A stretch of 60,445 bases of DNA from the NCBI GenBank assembly GCA_039182515.1, contig JBCDCE010000018.1, forward strand, positions 1 through 60,445, written 5' to 3'. Source of the DNA: JBCDCE01 sp039182515. GTDB lineage: Bacteria; Pseudomonadota; Alphaproteobacteria; Rhodobacterales; Rhodobacteraceae. The position numbers were made by a program, and so were the translations under genes. Shown piece by piece: positions 9,300 to 18,036 of the stretch; within the stretch, counting starts at the first letter, position 1; every line of letters begins with the position of its first letter. A model generated the notes under the pieces. That model was not told the DNA's origin. It saw nothing but the letters and a program-made list of their open reading frames with translations, and did no database searches.

Positions 9300-9373
9300 C
9301 CCTGCGAGCAACGCGCAGGGGCCTATGCAATAGATATGGGGCAGGGCGCGCGAAAAGAAAAATTGCAATTTTT
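9300..9373. promoter_or_regulatory. katG-oxyR control region with palindromes
   Basis: The 125-base gap between the two divergent starts holds three symmetrical elements. At 9300-9320, CCCTGCG and CGCAGGG flank a 7-base loop and would form a hairpin in the katG leader. At about 9323-9335, TATGCAATAGATA fits the LysR-type T-N11-A box and contains CTAT-N3-ATAG. At 9358-9373, AAAAATTGCAATTTTT is a perfect 16-base palindrome 24 bases before oxyR. Control by the neighbouring OxyR is inferred from the arrangement. Confidence 0.5.
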
Positions 9374-9396
9374 GGCGTGAGGCATAATTTAAACTT

Positions 9397-10335
9397 ATGG
9401 CAATAACTCTTCGACAAATGCAGTATTTCGTGGCGCTTGCAGAAGCTGGCAGTTTTGGCAGTGCCGCGGCTCAGGTCTTTGTTACTCAGCCCGCACTTTC
9501 GCAACAAATCAAAGAGTTGGAGCGCGATCTTGGTGCGGTTTTGGTCGAGCGGTTGCCGCGCGGCGTGAGGCTCACGCAAGCCGGAAAAGAAGCACTGGGT
9601 CGGATGCGCACCATTCTCGCAGACGTTCAAGACCTCGCATCGGTTGTAACGAAACAAGACGACCTGAGCGGAGAGTTGCGTTTGGGCGTGATTCCAACCG
9701 TCGCGCCATATCTTTTACCCCCCGTGCTCAGCGCACTGCGCGCGAGCGAAACGCCTCTGCAACTCCGCATTCGAGAAGCCCAAACAGGAAAGCTGCTACA
9801 AGACTTGGAAAATGGTCATTTGGATGCCGTGATCGCAGTCGCGCCCGGAGGCCCGTCTTCTTTGTCTGTCATACCGCTCTTTTCTGATGGCTTTTTATTG
9901 GCGGGCGCTGCGTCTGATTTGGCGGACGTGAGCCAAGGGCCGGAGGCCTTGCGCCCCACAAAACTTGATCCGGATCGCTTACTTTTGCTTGATGAGGGCC
10001 ATTGTCTTGCGGATCAGGCCCTCGATGTGTGCGATCTCACGCGGGGGCAAACCAGGGTCGATCTCGGGGCCTCATCTTTGTCGACGCTCTGCGGTTTGGT
10101 CGCACGTGGGTTTGGGCTGACCTTTTTGCCCGAAATCGCTGTAAACACAGAAACACAGGCCCAACCCGACCTTGCTTTGAGGCGTTTTGCGGCGCCTCAG
10201 CCAGAACGCACCCTTGCGTTGTTGCGGCGTGGCACAGCGCCCGTTGAGGGGCGGTTTGAGGCGCTGGCGGATCTCTTTCGTCAAGCCGGTCATGACCTTT
10301 TGGAACAAGCAAAAAAAGCGCCTTTGCACCCCTGA
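9397..10335 (+). CDS. oxyR: LysR-family peroxide sensor OxyR
   Basis: 312 residues. The N-terminal winged helix-turn-helix includes MQYFVALAEAGSFGSAAAQVFVTQPALSQQIKELE. The effector domain contains GHCLADQALDVC, placing Cys203 and Cys212 nine residues apart, as in E. coli OxyR (Cys199 and Cys208), where a disulphide forms on exposure to peroxide. That motif separates it from other LysR regulators. Its position divergent from katG supports a role as the katG activator. The ATG at 9397 is the only sensible start. Confidence 0.92.
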   Translation: MAITLRQMQYFVALAEAGSFGSAAAQVFVTQPALSQQIKELERDLGAVLVERLPRGVRLTQAGKEALGRMRTILADVQDLASVVTKQDDLSGELRLGVIPTVAPYLLPPVLSALRASETPLQLRIREAQTGKLLQDLENGHLDAVIAVAPGGPSSLSVIPLFSDGFLLAGAASDLADVSQGPEALRPTKLDPDRLLLLDEGHCLADQALDVCDLTRGQTRVDLGASSLSTLCGLVARGFGLTFLPEIAVNTETQAQPDLALRRFAAPQPERTLALLRRGTAPVEGRFEALADLFRQAGHDLLEQAKKAPLHP

Positions 10336-10462
10336 TATTCGCACCTCGCGCATGCCGGGTTTGCGCCCAGATGCGCTTTCGTGACCAGTTTGCCTGTGAT
10401 AAGAGATTTGATAACAAAGAAAAAACGCGCCAAGCCAAAGATCTAAATCGAAAGAGACTCCC

Positions 10463-11410
10463 GTGCGAGACCTAAAGATCCCCGCCGAGCGGCACCCCGA
10501 AAAAGCCCGTCGCGCTGACAATCCTCAGCCGAAAAAGCCGGAATGGATCCGCGTCAAAGCCCCAGTGGGTGAGGGGTATAAAGCCACGCGGGAGATCATG
10601 CGCTCTGAAAAGCTCGTGACCGTTTGCGAAGAAGCCAGTTGCCCAAACGTTGGCGAATGCTGGAACCAAGGTCATGCCACCATGATGATCATGGGCGAGG
10701 TCTGCACGCGTGCCTGCACCTTTTGCAACATCGCCACGGGCAAACCACCTGAAGATCTAAACCCGTTTGAACCCGGACGGGTGGCCAATGCGGTGAAAAA
10801 GCTTGGCCTCAATCATGTGGTGATCACGTCTGTGGATCGCGATGACGTAAAAGACGGTGGGGCCGAACACTTCGCCCAAACCATTCGGGCGGTGCGTCGC
10901 CAGTCTCCAGGCACCACAATCGAAATCCTCACGCCTGACTTTATACGCTGTGATGCCAGTGCGTTAGAGGTTGTTGTTAATGCCAAACCTGACGTTTTCA
11001 ATCACAATCTCGAAACGGTTCCTGGGCTTTATCCCGAGGTACGGCCGGGGGCGCGCTATTTTCACTCGTTGCGGCTCTTGCAACGCGTGAAAGAGCTTGA
11101 TCCCAGCATTTTCACGAAATCTGGCATCATGGTTGGTCTTGGGGAAAATCGTCAGTCCGTAATCCAAGTTATGGAAGACATGCGCGCCGCTGACATCGAT
11201 TTCCTCACAATTGGGCAGTATTTGCAGCCCACCCCCAAGCACCACGCTGTGGACCGCTTTGTGACGCCAGAAGAATTTGCGAGCTATGAAAGAGCAGCCT
11301 ACGGCAAGGGCTTTTTGATGGTCTCTGCAACCCCTCTAACGCGGTCCAGTTACCACGCCGGTGATGACTTTGAAAAACTGCGCAATGCACGTATGGCGAA
11401 ACTAGGCTGA
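10463..11410 (+). CDS. lipA: lipoyl synthase
   Basis: Radical-SAM enzyme that inserts two sulphurs into protein-bound octanoate to make lipoate for pyruvate and 2-oxoglutarate dehydrogenases. Both iron-sulphur clusters are visible: the auxiliary CX4CX5C (Cys55, Cys60, Cys66) and the radical-SAM CX3CX2C (Cys81, Cys85, Cys88 in CTRACTFC). Length 315 is normal. The GTG start gives MRDLKIPAERHPEKARR, the N-terminus typical of Rhodobacterales LipA. Confidence 0.97.
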   Translation: MRDLKIPAERHPEKARRADNPQPKKPEWIRVKAPVGEGYKATREIMRSEKLVTVCEEASCPNVGECWNQGHATMMIMGEVCTRACTFCNIATGKPPEDLNPFEPGRVANAVKKLGLNHVVITSVDRDDVKDGGAEHFAQTIRAVRRQSPGTTIEILTPDFIRCDASALEVVVNAKPDVFNHNLETVPGLYPEVRPGARYFHSLRLLQRVKELDPSIFTKSGIMVGLGENRQSVIQVMEDMRAADIDFLTIGQYLQPTPKHHAVDRFVTPEEFASYERAAYGKGFLMVSATPLTRSSYHAGDDFEKLRNARMAKLG

Positions 11411-11560
11411 ACACCACACCTTAAAGTTGCTAAGTTCACTTTTGCTAGGCCCGGAATTCCCGACTTTGTGAAATTGGTTGCCTAAAGGTAAGCTTTGATG
11501 AGCGCATATTTCGGCGCTTCTAGACCGTTGCATAAACACAAGAAAATTTTGGAGGCGGCG

Positions 11561-12391
11561 ATGGACCTCAAAGTCATGTCGTGGAATGTCGAGCATTTTT
11601 CTGGGAAAGGGACAGGCTCACGCGTAGACCGCCTGGCCCGTGTCATCGACCTGATCAAAGGCGAAGATCCTGATATTTTTGCCCTCATGGAGGTTGAAGG
11701 CGCGATGGTGTTTCGCGATATGGTTCAGGCTTTTCCTGGCTATCAATTCACCATCACCGAAGGCGAACAGGTCCAAGAGATTTTGATCGGTACACGAGCA
11801 GGGATCAGTGCCTTCACGACCCAGCGCAATGAATTTAAACGCGGCAAAGCAAGCCTCAGACCGGCCGCTTTGCTGACCGTCACAAGCTCTGATACGGGCA
11901 ATGTGATCTCCTTTCTCTTTTCCCACCTAAAAAGCCTGCCAACGCCAGAAGGATTTGGCCTTCGGGATGCGATGTTCGAGAAGGTGCGCAGCCTCAAGAA
12001 AGCAATCGACAACGCAGTAGACCTTGCAGGTGGCGCGCGATTTGTTTTGCTGGGCGACCTCAATACCATGGGGATGAACCTGACCTTTTCGAGAAAAGAC
12101 CTCACCAGCGCCGAAGAGATTGTTCGCGTTGATAAGGTTCTGGGACGGCGGGATCTCATCCAACAGGAGATGACCCATGAAACCACTTTCAACGACGGAT
12201 CTGACAGCACCTTGCCTTTGACACGCCTGGATATGGTCTACGCCAGCCCAAACGTCTCTTTTGCGGACATGGGCGGAGCCCCAATCCGCGTTGCGGGATG
12301 GGCTGAAATTGACGATGTCGAGGAACAAGACGCCTGGATCGATGCGTTTTCAGATCATGCGCCGCTGATTTTTAAGGTTATCGATCTTTAG
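11561..12391 (+). CDS. endonuclease/exonuclease/phosphatase-fold protein
   Basis: 276 residues from the ATG at 11561, chosen because GGAGG lies six bases upstream; the frame is open to 11495. The metal-dependent EEP fold is shown by KVMSWNVEHF at the N-terminus (catalytic Asn), ALMEVEG (metal-binding Glu), a His in FSHLKSL, VLLGDLNTMG (Asp and Asn), and the terminal FSDHAPLIF (catalytic Asp-His). Members include nucleases, sphingomyelinases and inositol phosphatases, so the substrate is not set. There is no signal peptide, so it is probably cytoplasmic. It is convergent with hpt. Confidence 0.82.
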   Translation: MDLKVMSWNVEHFSGKGTGSRVDRLARVIDLIKGEDPDIFALMEVEGAMVFRDMVQAFPGYQFTITEGEQVQEILIGTRAGISAFTTQRNEFKRGKASLRPAALLTVTSSDTGNVISFLFSHLKSLPTPEGFGLRDAMFEKVRSLKKAIDNAVDLAGGARFVLLGDLNTMGMNLTFSRKDLTSAEEIVRVDKVLGRRDLIQQEMTHETTFNDGSDSTLPLTRLDMVYASPNVSFADMGGAPIRVAGWAEIDDVEEQDAWIDAFSDHAPLIFKVIDL

Positions 12392-12403
12392 GCAAAGCTC
12401 GTC

Positions 12404-12937
12404 TTAAACGAACCGAACCTTACCAATGTGATCGAGATTGCGATTGCGCTGCGCATAATCGATGCCGTATCCGACCACAAATTCGTCAGGAATTTCAAAG
12501 CCAACCCAGTCGGCCTTAAAGTCCACCTCGCGCCTGCTTGCTTTGTTGAGAAGGGCGATGGTTTTCATCGTGTTGGGCTTGCGCGTGCTTAAAAGAGCGA
12601 AAACATGGTTAAGGGTGTGACCGGTGTCTACGATGTCTTCCACGATCAACACATGGCGTCCTTCGATCGCGCCGCGCAGGTCTTTGAGAATGCGCACCTC
12701 ACGGCTACTTTCCATACCGTCGCCGTATGAGGATGCTTCCAAGAAATCGACCTCAATGGGCATATCCAGCTCTCGCACAAGGTCGGCGATAAAGACAAAG
12801 CTGCCCCGCAAAAGGCCCACAACAATCAGCTTTTCGGTGTCTCCAAACTCGGCCTCAATCTCACGCGCCAATTCTTCAATGCGCGCCGCAATGGCTTTCG
12901 CCGAAATCATAGGATCCACGACATAATTCTGTGACAT
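12404..12937 (-). CDS. hpt: hypoxanthine phosphoribosyltransferase
   Basis: Purine salvage: joins hypoxanthine (and often guanine) to PRPP. The 177-residue protein starts at the ATG at 12937 (MSQNYVVDPMISAKAI). It has VVGLLRGSFVFIADLVREL, the loop segment ASSYGDG, and the PRPP-binding signature VLIVEDIVDTGHTL. The C-terminal VVGYGIDYAQRNRNLDHIGKV is also standard. A longer frame to 12976 adds a Cys/Arg-rich stretch unlike the family. It stands divergent from the coq10-like gene, about 70 bases apart. Confidence 0.93.
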   Translation of the reverse strand: MSQNYVVDPMISAKAIAARIEELAREIEAEFGDTEKLIVVGLLRGSFVFIADLVRELDMPIEVDFLEASSYGDGMESSREVRILKDLRGAIEGRHVLIVEDIVDTGHTLNHVFALLSTRKPNTMKTIALLNKASRREVDFKADWVGFEIPDEFVVGYGIDYAQRNRNLDHIGKVRFV

Positions 12938-13009
12938 AGTGCCCAAACCTCTTGATCTTGCGGGACATTTGATCATTTTCCGTGCGAGCAGCTAGCACGA
13001 ATTGATCCA

Positions 13010-13453
13010 ATGCCCAAACACTCAGAGACCAAAATTCTCCCTTATTCGGCCAAGCAGATGTATGATCTCGTGGCGGACGTGGCAAAATACCCAGAGTTCT
13101 TGCCTTGGTGCGCCGCCGCGCGCATTCGGAGCGTACGTCCAGAAGGAGATTTGGAGGTCATGCTGGCCGATTTGGTGATCCGATTTAAGGTGTTTCGCGA
13201 GCGCTTTGGCTCTGAAGTCCGCCTTGATGCCGCCCAAACGCATATCGCCACGCGTTACATAGACGGTCCGTTCCGGTTTATGGAAAGCCATTGGCGTTTT
13301 AAGGATGTTGATGGGGGGTGTGAGGTGCAATTTGATACGGATTTCGAGTTCAAAAACGCGGTGTTACAAGGGCTAATTGGTATGGTCTTCAACGATGCGA
13401 TGCAGCGTGTGGTGCGCGCGTTTGAACGTCGTGCTGCGGAACTCTATGGCTGA
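13010..13453 (+). CDS. Coq10/RatA-type START-like ubiquinone-binding protein
   Basis: 147 residues spanning one START-like domain: AKQMYDLVADVAKYPEFLPWCAAARI at the N-terminus, FRFMESHWRFKDVDGGCEVQFDTDFEF in the middle, and the C-terminal helix MVFNDAMQRVVRAFERRA. In alphaproteobacteria this family corresponds to Coq10, which helps ubiquinone function in respiration. The RatA ribosome-toxin annotation of E. coli homologues is disputed and should not be assumed here. Its last 8 bases overlap the next gene, suggesting coupled translation. Confidence 0.88.
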   Translation: MPKHSETKILPYSAKQMYDLVADVAKYPEFLPWCAAARIRSVRPEGDLEVMLADLVIRFKVFRERFGSEVRLDAAQTHIATRYIDGPFRFMESHWRFKDVDGGCEVQFDTDFEFKNAVLQGLIGMVFNDAMQRVVRAFERRAAELYG

Positions 13454-14759
13454 GGTAGCCCATCAGCTTGCTGCATTTGCAGCGGCACCTCTGCGTAATC
13501 ATGCGGCTGCGGAGCAGGTCTTGCACATGGCAACTGCCGATTGGCTCAGTGTCGCCATTCGAGGCACTTCAGACCCCGTAAGCGCGGCCACGCGCGCGTT
13601 TCTAAATAGCGAAGATGCCCAAACGGGGCCGACGGGACTTGGGTTCGGAGCAATGCGCACAGCTCAAAGTGCTGCTTTCCTCAATGGGACAACCGGGCAC
13701 GCTCTCGATTACGACGACACGCATTTCGCACATATTGGCCACCCCAGCACGGTCATCTTGCCAGCGGTTTTTGCCCTGGCGGAAGCGGAAGGCGCATCTC
13801 CGTCTCAGACCTATGACGCGTGTCTCATTGGGCTCGAGGCGAGTATTCGCTTAGGCGTTTGGCTCGGGCGCGGGCACTACCAGGTGGGATTTCATCAAAC
13901 AGCAACCGCTGGCGCATTTGGCGCCGCACTCGGAGCAGGGCGGGTGTTGGGCTTTGGCAAACCTCAGTTGGCTCAAACACTCTACGTGGTCGCAAGCCAA
14001 GCTGCTGGGCTTAAATCCCAGTTTGGGACAGCGATGAAACCCCTGCACGCCGGCCTTGCTGCGCGTGCAGGCGTAGAGGCTGCTTTAATGGTGCGCGCGG
14101 GGCTAACCGGTCGTCCTGATGCGCTAGAGGGCCCGCAAGGGTTTGGCGCAACGCACCACGGCGCTGATGATTTAGCCGCTCTGGACGGTCTCGGGGACAC
14201 TTGGCTTTTTGAGCACGTTAGCCCCAAATTTCACGCCTGCTGCCATGGTATTCACGCGGCCCTTGAAGCGCTTCAAACGCTCAAACCGGATCCTAGCGAG
14301 ATGGCGGTTCTGACTGTGCGCTCCCATCCGCGGTGGATGACCGTTTGCAATCAATCTGAACCCGACACTGGGCTTGGCGCAAAATTCAGCTATTCGACGG
14401 CAATGGCCCTCGCGCTTCTGGGAGAAGACACAGGTGCTTTGGAGACCTGGACGGACGCGCAGGCAACCCGGGCGGACGTTGTGGCGCTCCGCAAAAAGAT
14501 CCAGGTTGAGGCGGAGTCAAGCGTTACCGAAACCAAAGCAGTTTTGCGGGTGTTGGACCAAGAAGGGCGCATGAAAGACGCTGAGCATGATTTGACCCAA
14601 ACCAGCAGACTAGAGACGCGCCGCGAACGCGTTTTGCGCAAATCAACAGCGCTTTTGGGGGCTCAAGTAGCACTTGACCTTCAAAAGTTGTGCGCATCAC
14701 CCGAATCGATCGCAGACCTAATAAGCTTTGCACAAAGCCTATCTGCCAAGATGCATTAA
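13446..14759 (+). CDS. MmgE/PrpD family protein
   Basis: 437 residues starting at the ATG at 13446, inside the end of the coq10-like gene. Family features: TADWLSVAIRGTSDPVS, FLNGTTGHALDYDDTHF near residue 75-95, and HPSTVILPAVFALAEAEGAS. The fold includes 2-methylcitrate dehydratase (PrpD) and cis-aconitate decarboxylase. No methylcitrate-cycle genes are near, so a dehydratase or decarboxylase on another dicarboxylate is equally possible. The stop overlaps the convergent cinA stop by four bases. Confidence 0.85.
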   Translation: MAEVAHQLAAFAAAPLRNHAAAEQVLHMATADWLSVAIRGTSDPVSAATRAFLNSEDAQTGPTGLGFGAMRTAQSAAFLNGTTGHALDYDDTHFAHIGHPSTVILPAVFALAEAEGASPSQTYDACLIGLEASIRLGVWLGRGHYQVGFHQTATAGAFGAALGAGRVLGFGKPQLAQTLYVVASQAAGLKSQFGTAMKPLHAGLAARAGVEAALMVRAGLTGRPDALEGPQGFGATHHGADDLAALDGLGDTWLFEHVSPKFHACCHGIHAALEALQTLKPDPSEMAVLTVRSHPRWMTVCNQSEPDTGLGAKFSYSTAMALALLGEDTGALETWTDAQATRADVVALRKKIQVEAESSVTETKAVLRVLDQEGRMKDAEHDLTQTSRLETRRERVLRKSTALLGAQVALDLQKLCASPESIADLISFAQSLSAKMH

Positions 14760-15235
14760 GCCCAAGTGTCAATTCCGTCTTGAATGAGTGATAAGGCTTT
14801 ATAAACAGAGGCTTGTCGCACGAAGTGACGTCCGCGCGCGCCGAACTCTACAGTAAAAGACACAAGCTTTGACGGCGTAGAGAGCGCAAAGCAAACCCGG
14901 CCTTCTGGCTTAAAGTCAGACCCTCCTGGGCCTGCGATACCCGTTACACTGACAGCCAAATCTGCGCCCGCGCTCAAACGGGCGCCTTGCGCCATTTCTG
15001 CGGCCACCTCTTGTGAGACCGCACCAAAGGCCGCAAGCGTTTCAGAGCGCACGCCTAGCATCTCTTCTTTGGCTTGGTTGGAATAGGTCACAAAGCCACG
15101 CTCAAATATCGCTGATGAGCCAGGTACTTCTGTCAGAGCGCTCGCCAAAAGCCCACCTGTGCAGCTTTCGGCCACGGTGATCTTGAGCTCTTTGGCAAGT
15201 GCCCCCTCTAAAATACGCGCCGCTTGCACCGTCAA
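14756..15235 (-). CDS. CinA-family nicotinamide-nucleotide amidohydrolase
   Basis: 159-residue stand-alone CinA C-terminal domain (PncC type): AESCTGGLLASALTEVPGSSAIF, FVTYSNQAKEEMLGV and SVTGIAGPGGS. The known reaction turns NMN into nicotinate mononucleotide, recycling pyridine nucleotides. The start is TTG at 15235, whose TTGA overlaps the pgpA stop; a GTG two codons later (15229) is the alternative. It is the last gene of the ispD-ispF-pgpA-cinA operon. Confidence 0.92.
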   Translation of the reverse strand: MTVQAARILEGALAKELKITVAESCTGGLLASALTEVPGSSAIFERGFVTYSNQAKEEMLGVRSETLAAFGAVSQEVAAEMAQGARLSAGADLAVSVTGIAGPGGSDFKPEGRVCFALSTPSKLVSFTVEFGARGRHFVRQASVYKALSLIQDGIDTWA

Positions 15236-15723
15236 ATTCCTAAGCCCAAGTGGCTGACGGCTGCCAGAAGCAGCACAACAACCGCTGCCATCGCCCCCGC
15301 AATCACATCATCGAGCATCACGCCCAAGGCGTCTGACCGTTTGTCGGCTTTGCCAACCCAAAGCGGTTTCCAGATATCAAAAAGCCGAAAGGCCAAAAAG
15401 GCTGTGACAATGCCAGGCCAAAGTTGGAGCGGCGAGTGACCGGCTACTGTGGCTCCTATGGCAACAGGCAAAAGCGCGATCCACTGACCAACGGCTTCAT
15501 CGATCACAATCTCAGAGGGATCGTGATCTTGCGCGTTTTGCGTCATTTGCTGTGTGGCCCAAACGCCCGCTCCAAAGGCCAATATACTTGCCAAAAGCAA
15601 AGCAACCCAGCCGCCCAAAAGGTAGATCGGCCAGGCCAAAAGAACGGCTGCAGCGGAGCCCCAAGTGCCTGAGGCGGGTTTCAGATAGCCGACATAGCCC
15701 AAGGTCGCGATGAATTGGCTCAT
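15232..15723 (-). CDS. pgpA: phosphatidylglycerophosphatase A
   Basis: Dephosphorylates phosphatidylglycerophosphate to phosphatidylglycerol in the inner membrane. 163 residues with about four hydrophobic segments. The PgpA acidic motifs are EIVIDEAVGQWIALLPV in the middle and VMLDDVIAGAMAAVV near the C-terminus; GTWGSAAAVLLAWPIYLL is at the N-terminus. The start overlaps the ispF stop by four bases (ATGA) and the end overlaps cinA by four, so the run is translationally coupled. Confidence 0.94.
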   Translation of the reverse strand: MSQFIATLGYVGYLKPASGTWGSAAAVLLAWPIYLLGGWVALLLASILAFGAGVWATQQMTQNAQDHDPSEIVIDEAVGQWIALLPVAIGATVAGHSPLQLWPGIVTAFLAFRLFDIWKPLWVGKADKRSDALGVMLDDVIAGAMAAVVVLLLAAVSHLGLGI

Positions 15724-16199
15724 TGCTTCATCAATGCGGCTGTGGCCAAGGCCGCGATGCCCTCTTCGCGACCTGTAAAGCCGAGCTGCTCGGATGTCGT
15801 CGCTTTGATGCTGACCCGAGTGGGCTCAATGCCCAAAAGATCCGCCATATGAGAGATCATTTCCGCTGCATGGGGGCCAATTTTAGGCGCCTCACAGATG
15901 AGTGTGCAGTCCACATTGCAGATCACATAACCGCGCTCTTTAACAAGGTCCGCCGCATGACGCAGGAAAATCTCTGAAGCAGCGCCTTTCCATTGTGGAT
16001 CAGAAGGCGGGAAATGTCGCCCAATGTCTCCGTCCGCTAAGGCCCCGTAGATGGCATCAGTGACCGCATGCATACCCACATCAGCATCTGAGTGGCCTTT
16101 CAGGGCGCTGTGATGGGGAATGCGGATGCCGCACAGGATCATATGGTCTCCCGGCTCAAACGCATGCACGTCAAAGCCATTGCCAAGGCGTATGTACAT
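15720..16199 (-). CDS. ispF: 2-C-methyl-D-erythritol 2,4-cyclodiphosphate synthase
   Basis: Fifth step of the non-mevalonate isoprenoid pathway. The 159-residue protein has the metal-binding DVHAF at its N-terminus and HSDADVGMHAVTDAIYGALADGDIGRHFP. It ends with KATTSEQLGFTGREEGIAALATAAL, as usual. The ATG at 16199 shares one base with the ispD stop (TGATG); a TTG one codon earlier is less likely. Separate ispD and ispF genes are used here rather than the fused ispDF of many alphaproteobacteria. Confidence 0.96.
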   Translation of the reverse strand: MYIRLGNGFDVHAFEPGDHMILCGIRIPHHSALKGHSDADVGMHAVTDAIYGALADGDIGRHFPPSDPQWKGAASEIFLRHAADLVKERGYVICNVDCTLICEAPKIGPHAAEMISHMADLLGIEPTRVSIKATTSEQLGFTGREEGIAALATAALMKQ

Positions 16200-16867
16200 C
16201 AAAGGGCTCCTTTTTGCGCGGCCAATATCCTGGCGGCGCGATCAAAATCGTATGGTGTCGTGATCTTTAGATTGTCTTCGTGGCCCGGTACAATACGCAC
16301 CGGTATCCCGGCTTTTCGCGCCACTTCAACATCGTCGGCTGCTTGGCCGCTGTTTTGCTGGTGAGCGGTTAAAATCGTTTGATAGTCAAAGCCTTGTGGT
16401 GTTTGAGCCCGAAAGAGCCCGTTGCGATCCTGGGTGCCTGTCACAGTTCCCTCTGATCCGGTCCAAAGGGCATCTGTTACTGCCAAGCCTGGAGCGGCGG
16501 CTTTAACCTCTATTAGAGCCTTCAGAACCTGTGAGATCACACGGTGCGGCACAGCAGGGCGGGCCACATCATGAATCAAAACCTGCGTTGTATCTGTGTC
16601 GCGTAAAGCTTCTAGGCCATTGCGCACTGAGGCGTCTCGTGTCTCGCCGCCGATCGCGCGCATCACCTCAATATCTTTGGGCAACGGGTGCTCTATATCG
16701 TCTGGGTGAAGCACGATCATGAGCCGCGTGACGCCCGGATGGTTCGCAAAAGCACGAAGTGTCCATTCGGCACAAGGACGTCCCAAAACCTCCTGCCATT
16801 GCTTGGGTTTTGGTCCTCCAGCACGCGTGCCGCGGCCTGCGGCAACAATCAAAGCGGTAACGGTCAT
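16199..16867 (-). CDS. ispD: 2-C-methyl-D-erythritol 4-phosphate cytidylyltransferase
   Basis: Third step of the MEP isoprenoid pathway, making CDP-methylerythritol. 222 residues with the nucleotidyltransferase start VTALIVAAGRGTRAGGPKPKQW, then DTTQVLIHDVARPAVPHRVI and the C-terminal PHDFDRA-like TPYDFDRAARIL. It is the first gene of the minus-strand operon with ispF, pgpA and cinA, and is divergent from dusB. Confidence 0.95.
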   Translation of the reverse strand: MTVTALIVAAGRGTRAGGPKPKQWQEVLGRPCAEWTLRAFANHPGVTRLMIVLHPDDIEHPLPKDIEVMRAIGGETRDASVRNGLEALRDTDTTQVLIHDVARPAVPHRVISQVLKALIEVKAAAPGLAVTDALWTGSEGTVTGTQDRNGLFRAQTPQGFDYQTILTAHQQNSGQAADDVEVARKAGIPVRIVPGHEDNLKITTPYDFDRAARILAAQKGAL

Positions 16868-16952
16868 GAGCCCTCGGTTTGCTGTGAGAACTGCTTAAGT
16901 TTTTCTGAATGCGAGGTCCATTGTTACATTTTACGGGCAAAGCGATTAAATA

Positions 16953-16968
16953 TTAGGCAAACGCCTAA
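16953..16968. promoter_or_regulatory. inverted repeat upstream of dusB-ntrBC
   Basis: TTAGGC, four bases (AAAC), GCCTAA: a perfect 6-4-6 inverted repeat in the ispD-dusB divergent gap, about 85 bases before the dusB start. There is no T run, so it is unlikely to be a terminator. It could be an operator for the dusB-ntrBC operon or for ispD. No known consensus is matched by eye. Confidence 0.35.
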
Positions 16969-17052
16969 AGGTGATGTATATTTGGGCGGAGCTGCTTGGA
17001 CTCTGGTCGGTTGGCTCCGTTTACTTGCCGGAAATGCTTAAGGTTTCATCAT

Positions 17053-18036
17053 TTGTCGCGTGCAACTCCGACGTTTCCACTCGATCCACCGGTCTATCTC
17101 GCACCTTTGGCGGGCATCACAGACCTGCCATTTCGCCAATTGGTCGGCTCTTTTGGCGCCGGACTCGTGGTGAGTGAAATGGTGGCAAGTGGCGAATTGC
17201 TGACAAAACGGCCCGGCACACGAGAAAAAGCAGAACTCGGGCTAGGAGAACAAGCCACAGCTGTGCAACTCGCAGGGCGCGACCCAAAATGGATGGCCGA
17301 GGCCGCACGCATTGTCGAAGATCTCGGCGCCAAAATCATCGACATCAACATGGGCTGCCCTGCCAAAAAGGTCGTGAATGGCTATTCTGGAGCGGCGCTT
17401 CTGCAGGATTTGCCGCTGGCATTGCGGTTGATCGAGGCGGTCATAAACGCAGTCTCTCTGCCAGTCACGCTCAAAACCAGATTGGGGTGGGACGACTCCG
17501 CCTTGATCGCACCAGACTTGGCGAAGCGCGCTGAAGAGGTTGGAATCTCGCAGATCACCATCCACGGGCGCACGCGCTGTCAATTTTACAAAGGCCAAGC
17601 GGATTGGACAAAAATTGCAGCGGTGAAATCGGCCGTTTCAATTCCAGTTATCGCGAATGGTGACATTGCTGATGAACGCTCTGCGCGCGCAGCACTTAAA
17701 GCGTCCCAAGCAGATGGTTTAATGGTGGGGCGGGGCGCCCAGGGCAAACCTTGGCTCCCAAGCACGCTTAGCGCGGCCCTGTTCAACACCACGCCTCCCG
17801 TTGTGCCACGTGGTGCAGGCTTCATCGATATGGTGATTGGCCATTACGAAGCGATGCTCGCGTTTTATGGACGCGACTTAGGAGGGCGCGTCGCGCGCAA
17901 ACATCTGGGCTGGTATATGGATTTGGTCCAAACCCCAAAGCCTGCCCGCAAAGAGATTTTGATGGGCACGCCGGATCAAGTTGTTGCGTGGCTGCCCAGG
18001 GCCCTCGCTTATAGCGATACGGAGGCCTTTGCATGA
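17053..18036 (+). CDS. dusB: tRNA-dihydrouridine synthase (DusB/NifR3)
   Basis: FMN enzyme that reduces uridines in the tRNA D-loop. It has PPVYLAPLAGITDLPFR at the N-terminus, VVSEMVASGELL, DINMGCPAKKV with the catalytic Cys, the TIHGRTRCQFYKG segment, and VIANGDI. The TTG at 17053 is favoured because TTAAGG lies about nine bases upstream; another TTG at 16996 is in frame with a closer GGAG. Its gene order before ntrB matches the nifR3-ntrB-ntrC operon of Rhodobacter capsulatus. The stop overlaps the ntrB start (ATGA). Confidence 0.92.
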   Translation: MSRATPTFPLDPPVYLAPLAGITDLPFRQLVGSFGAGLVVSEMVASGELLTKRPGTREKAELGLGEQATAVQLAGRDPKWMAEAARIVEDLGAKIIDINMGCPAKKVVNGYSGAALLQDLPLALRLIEAVINAVSLPVTLKTRLGWDDSALIAPDLAKRAEEVGISQITIHGRTRCQFYKGQADWTKIAAVKSAVSIPVIANGDIADERSARAALKASQADGLMVGRGAQGKPWLPSTLSAALFNTTPPVVPRGAGFIDMVIGHYEAMLAFYGRDLGGRVARKHLGWYMDLVQTPKPARKEILMGTPDQVVAWLPRALAYSDTEAFA

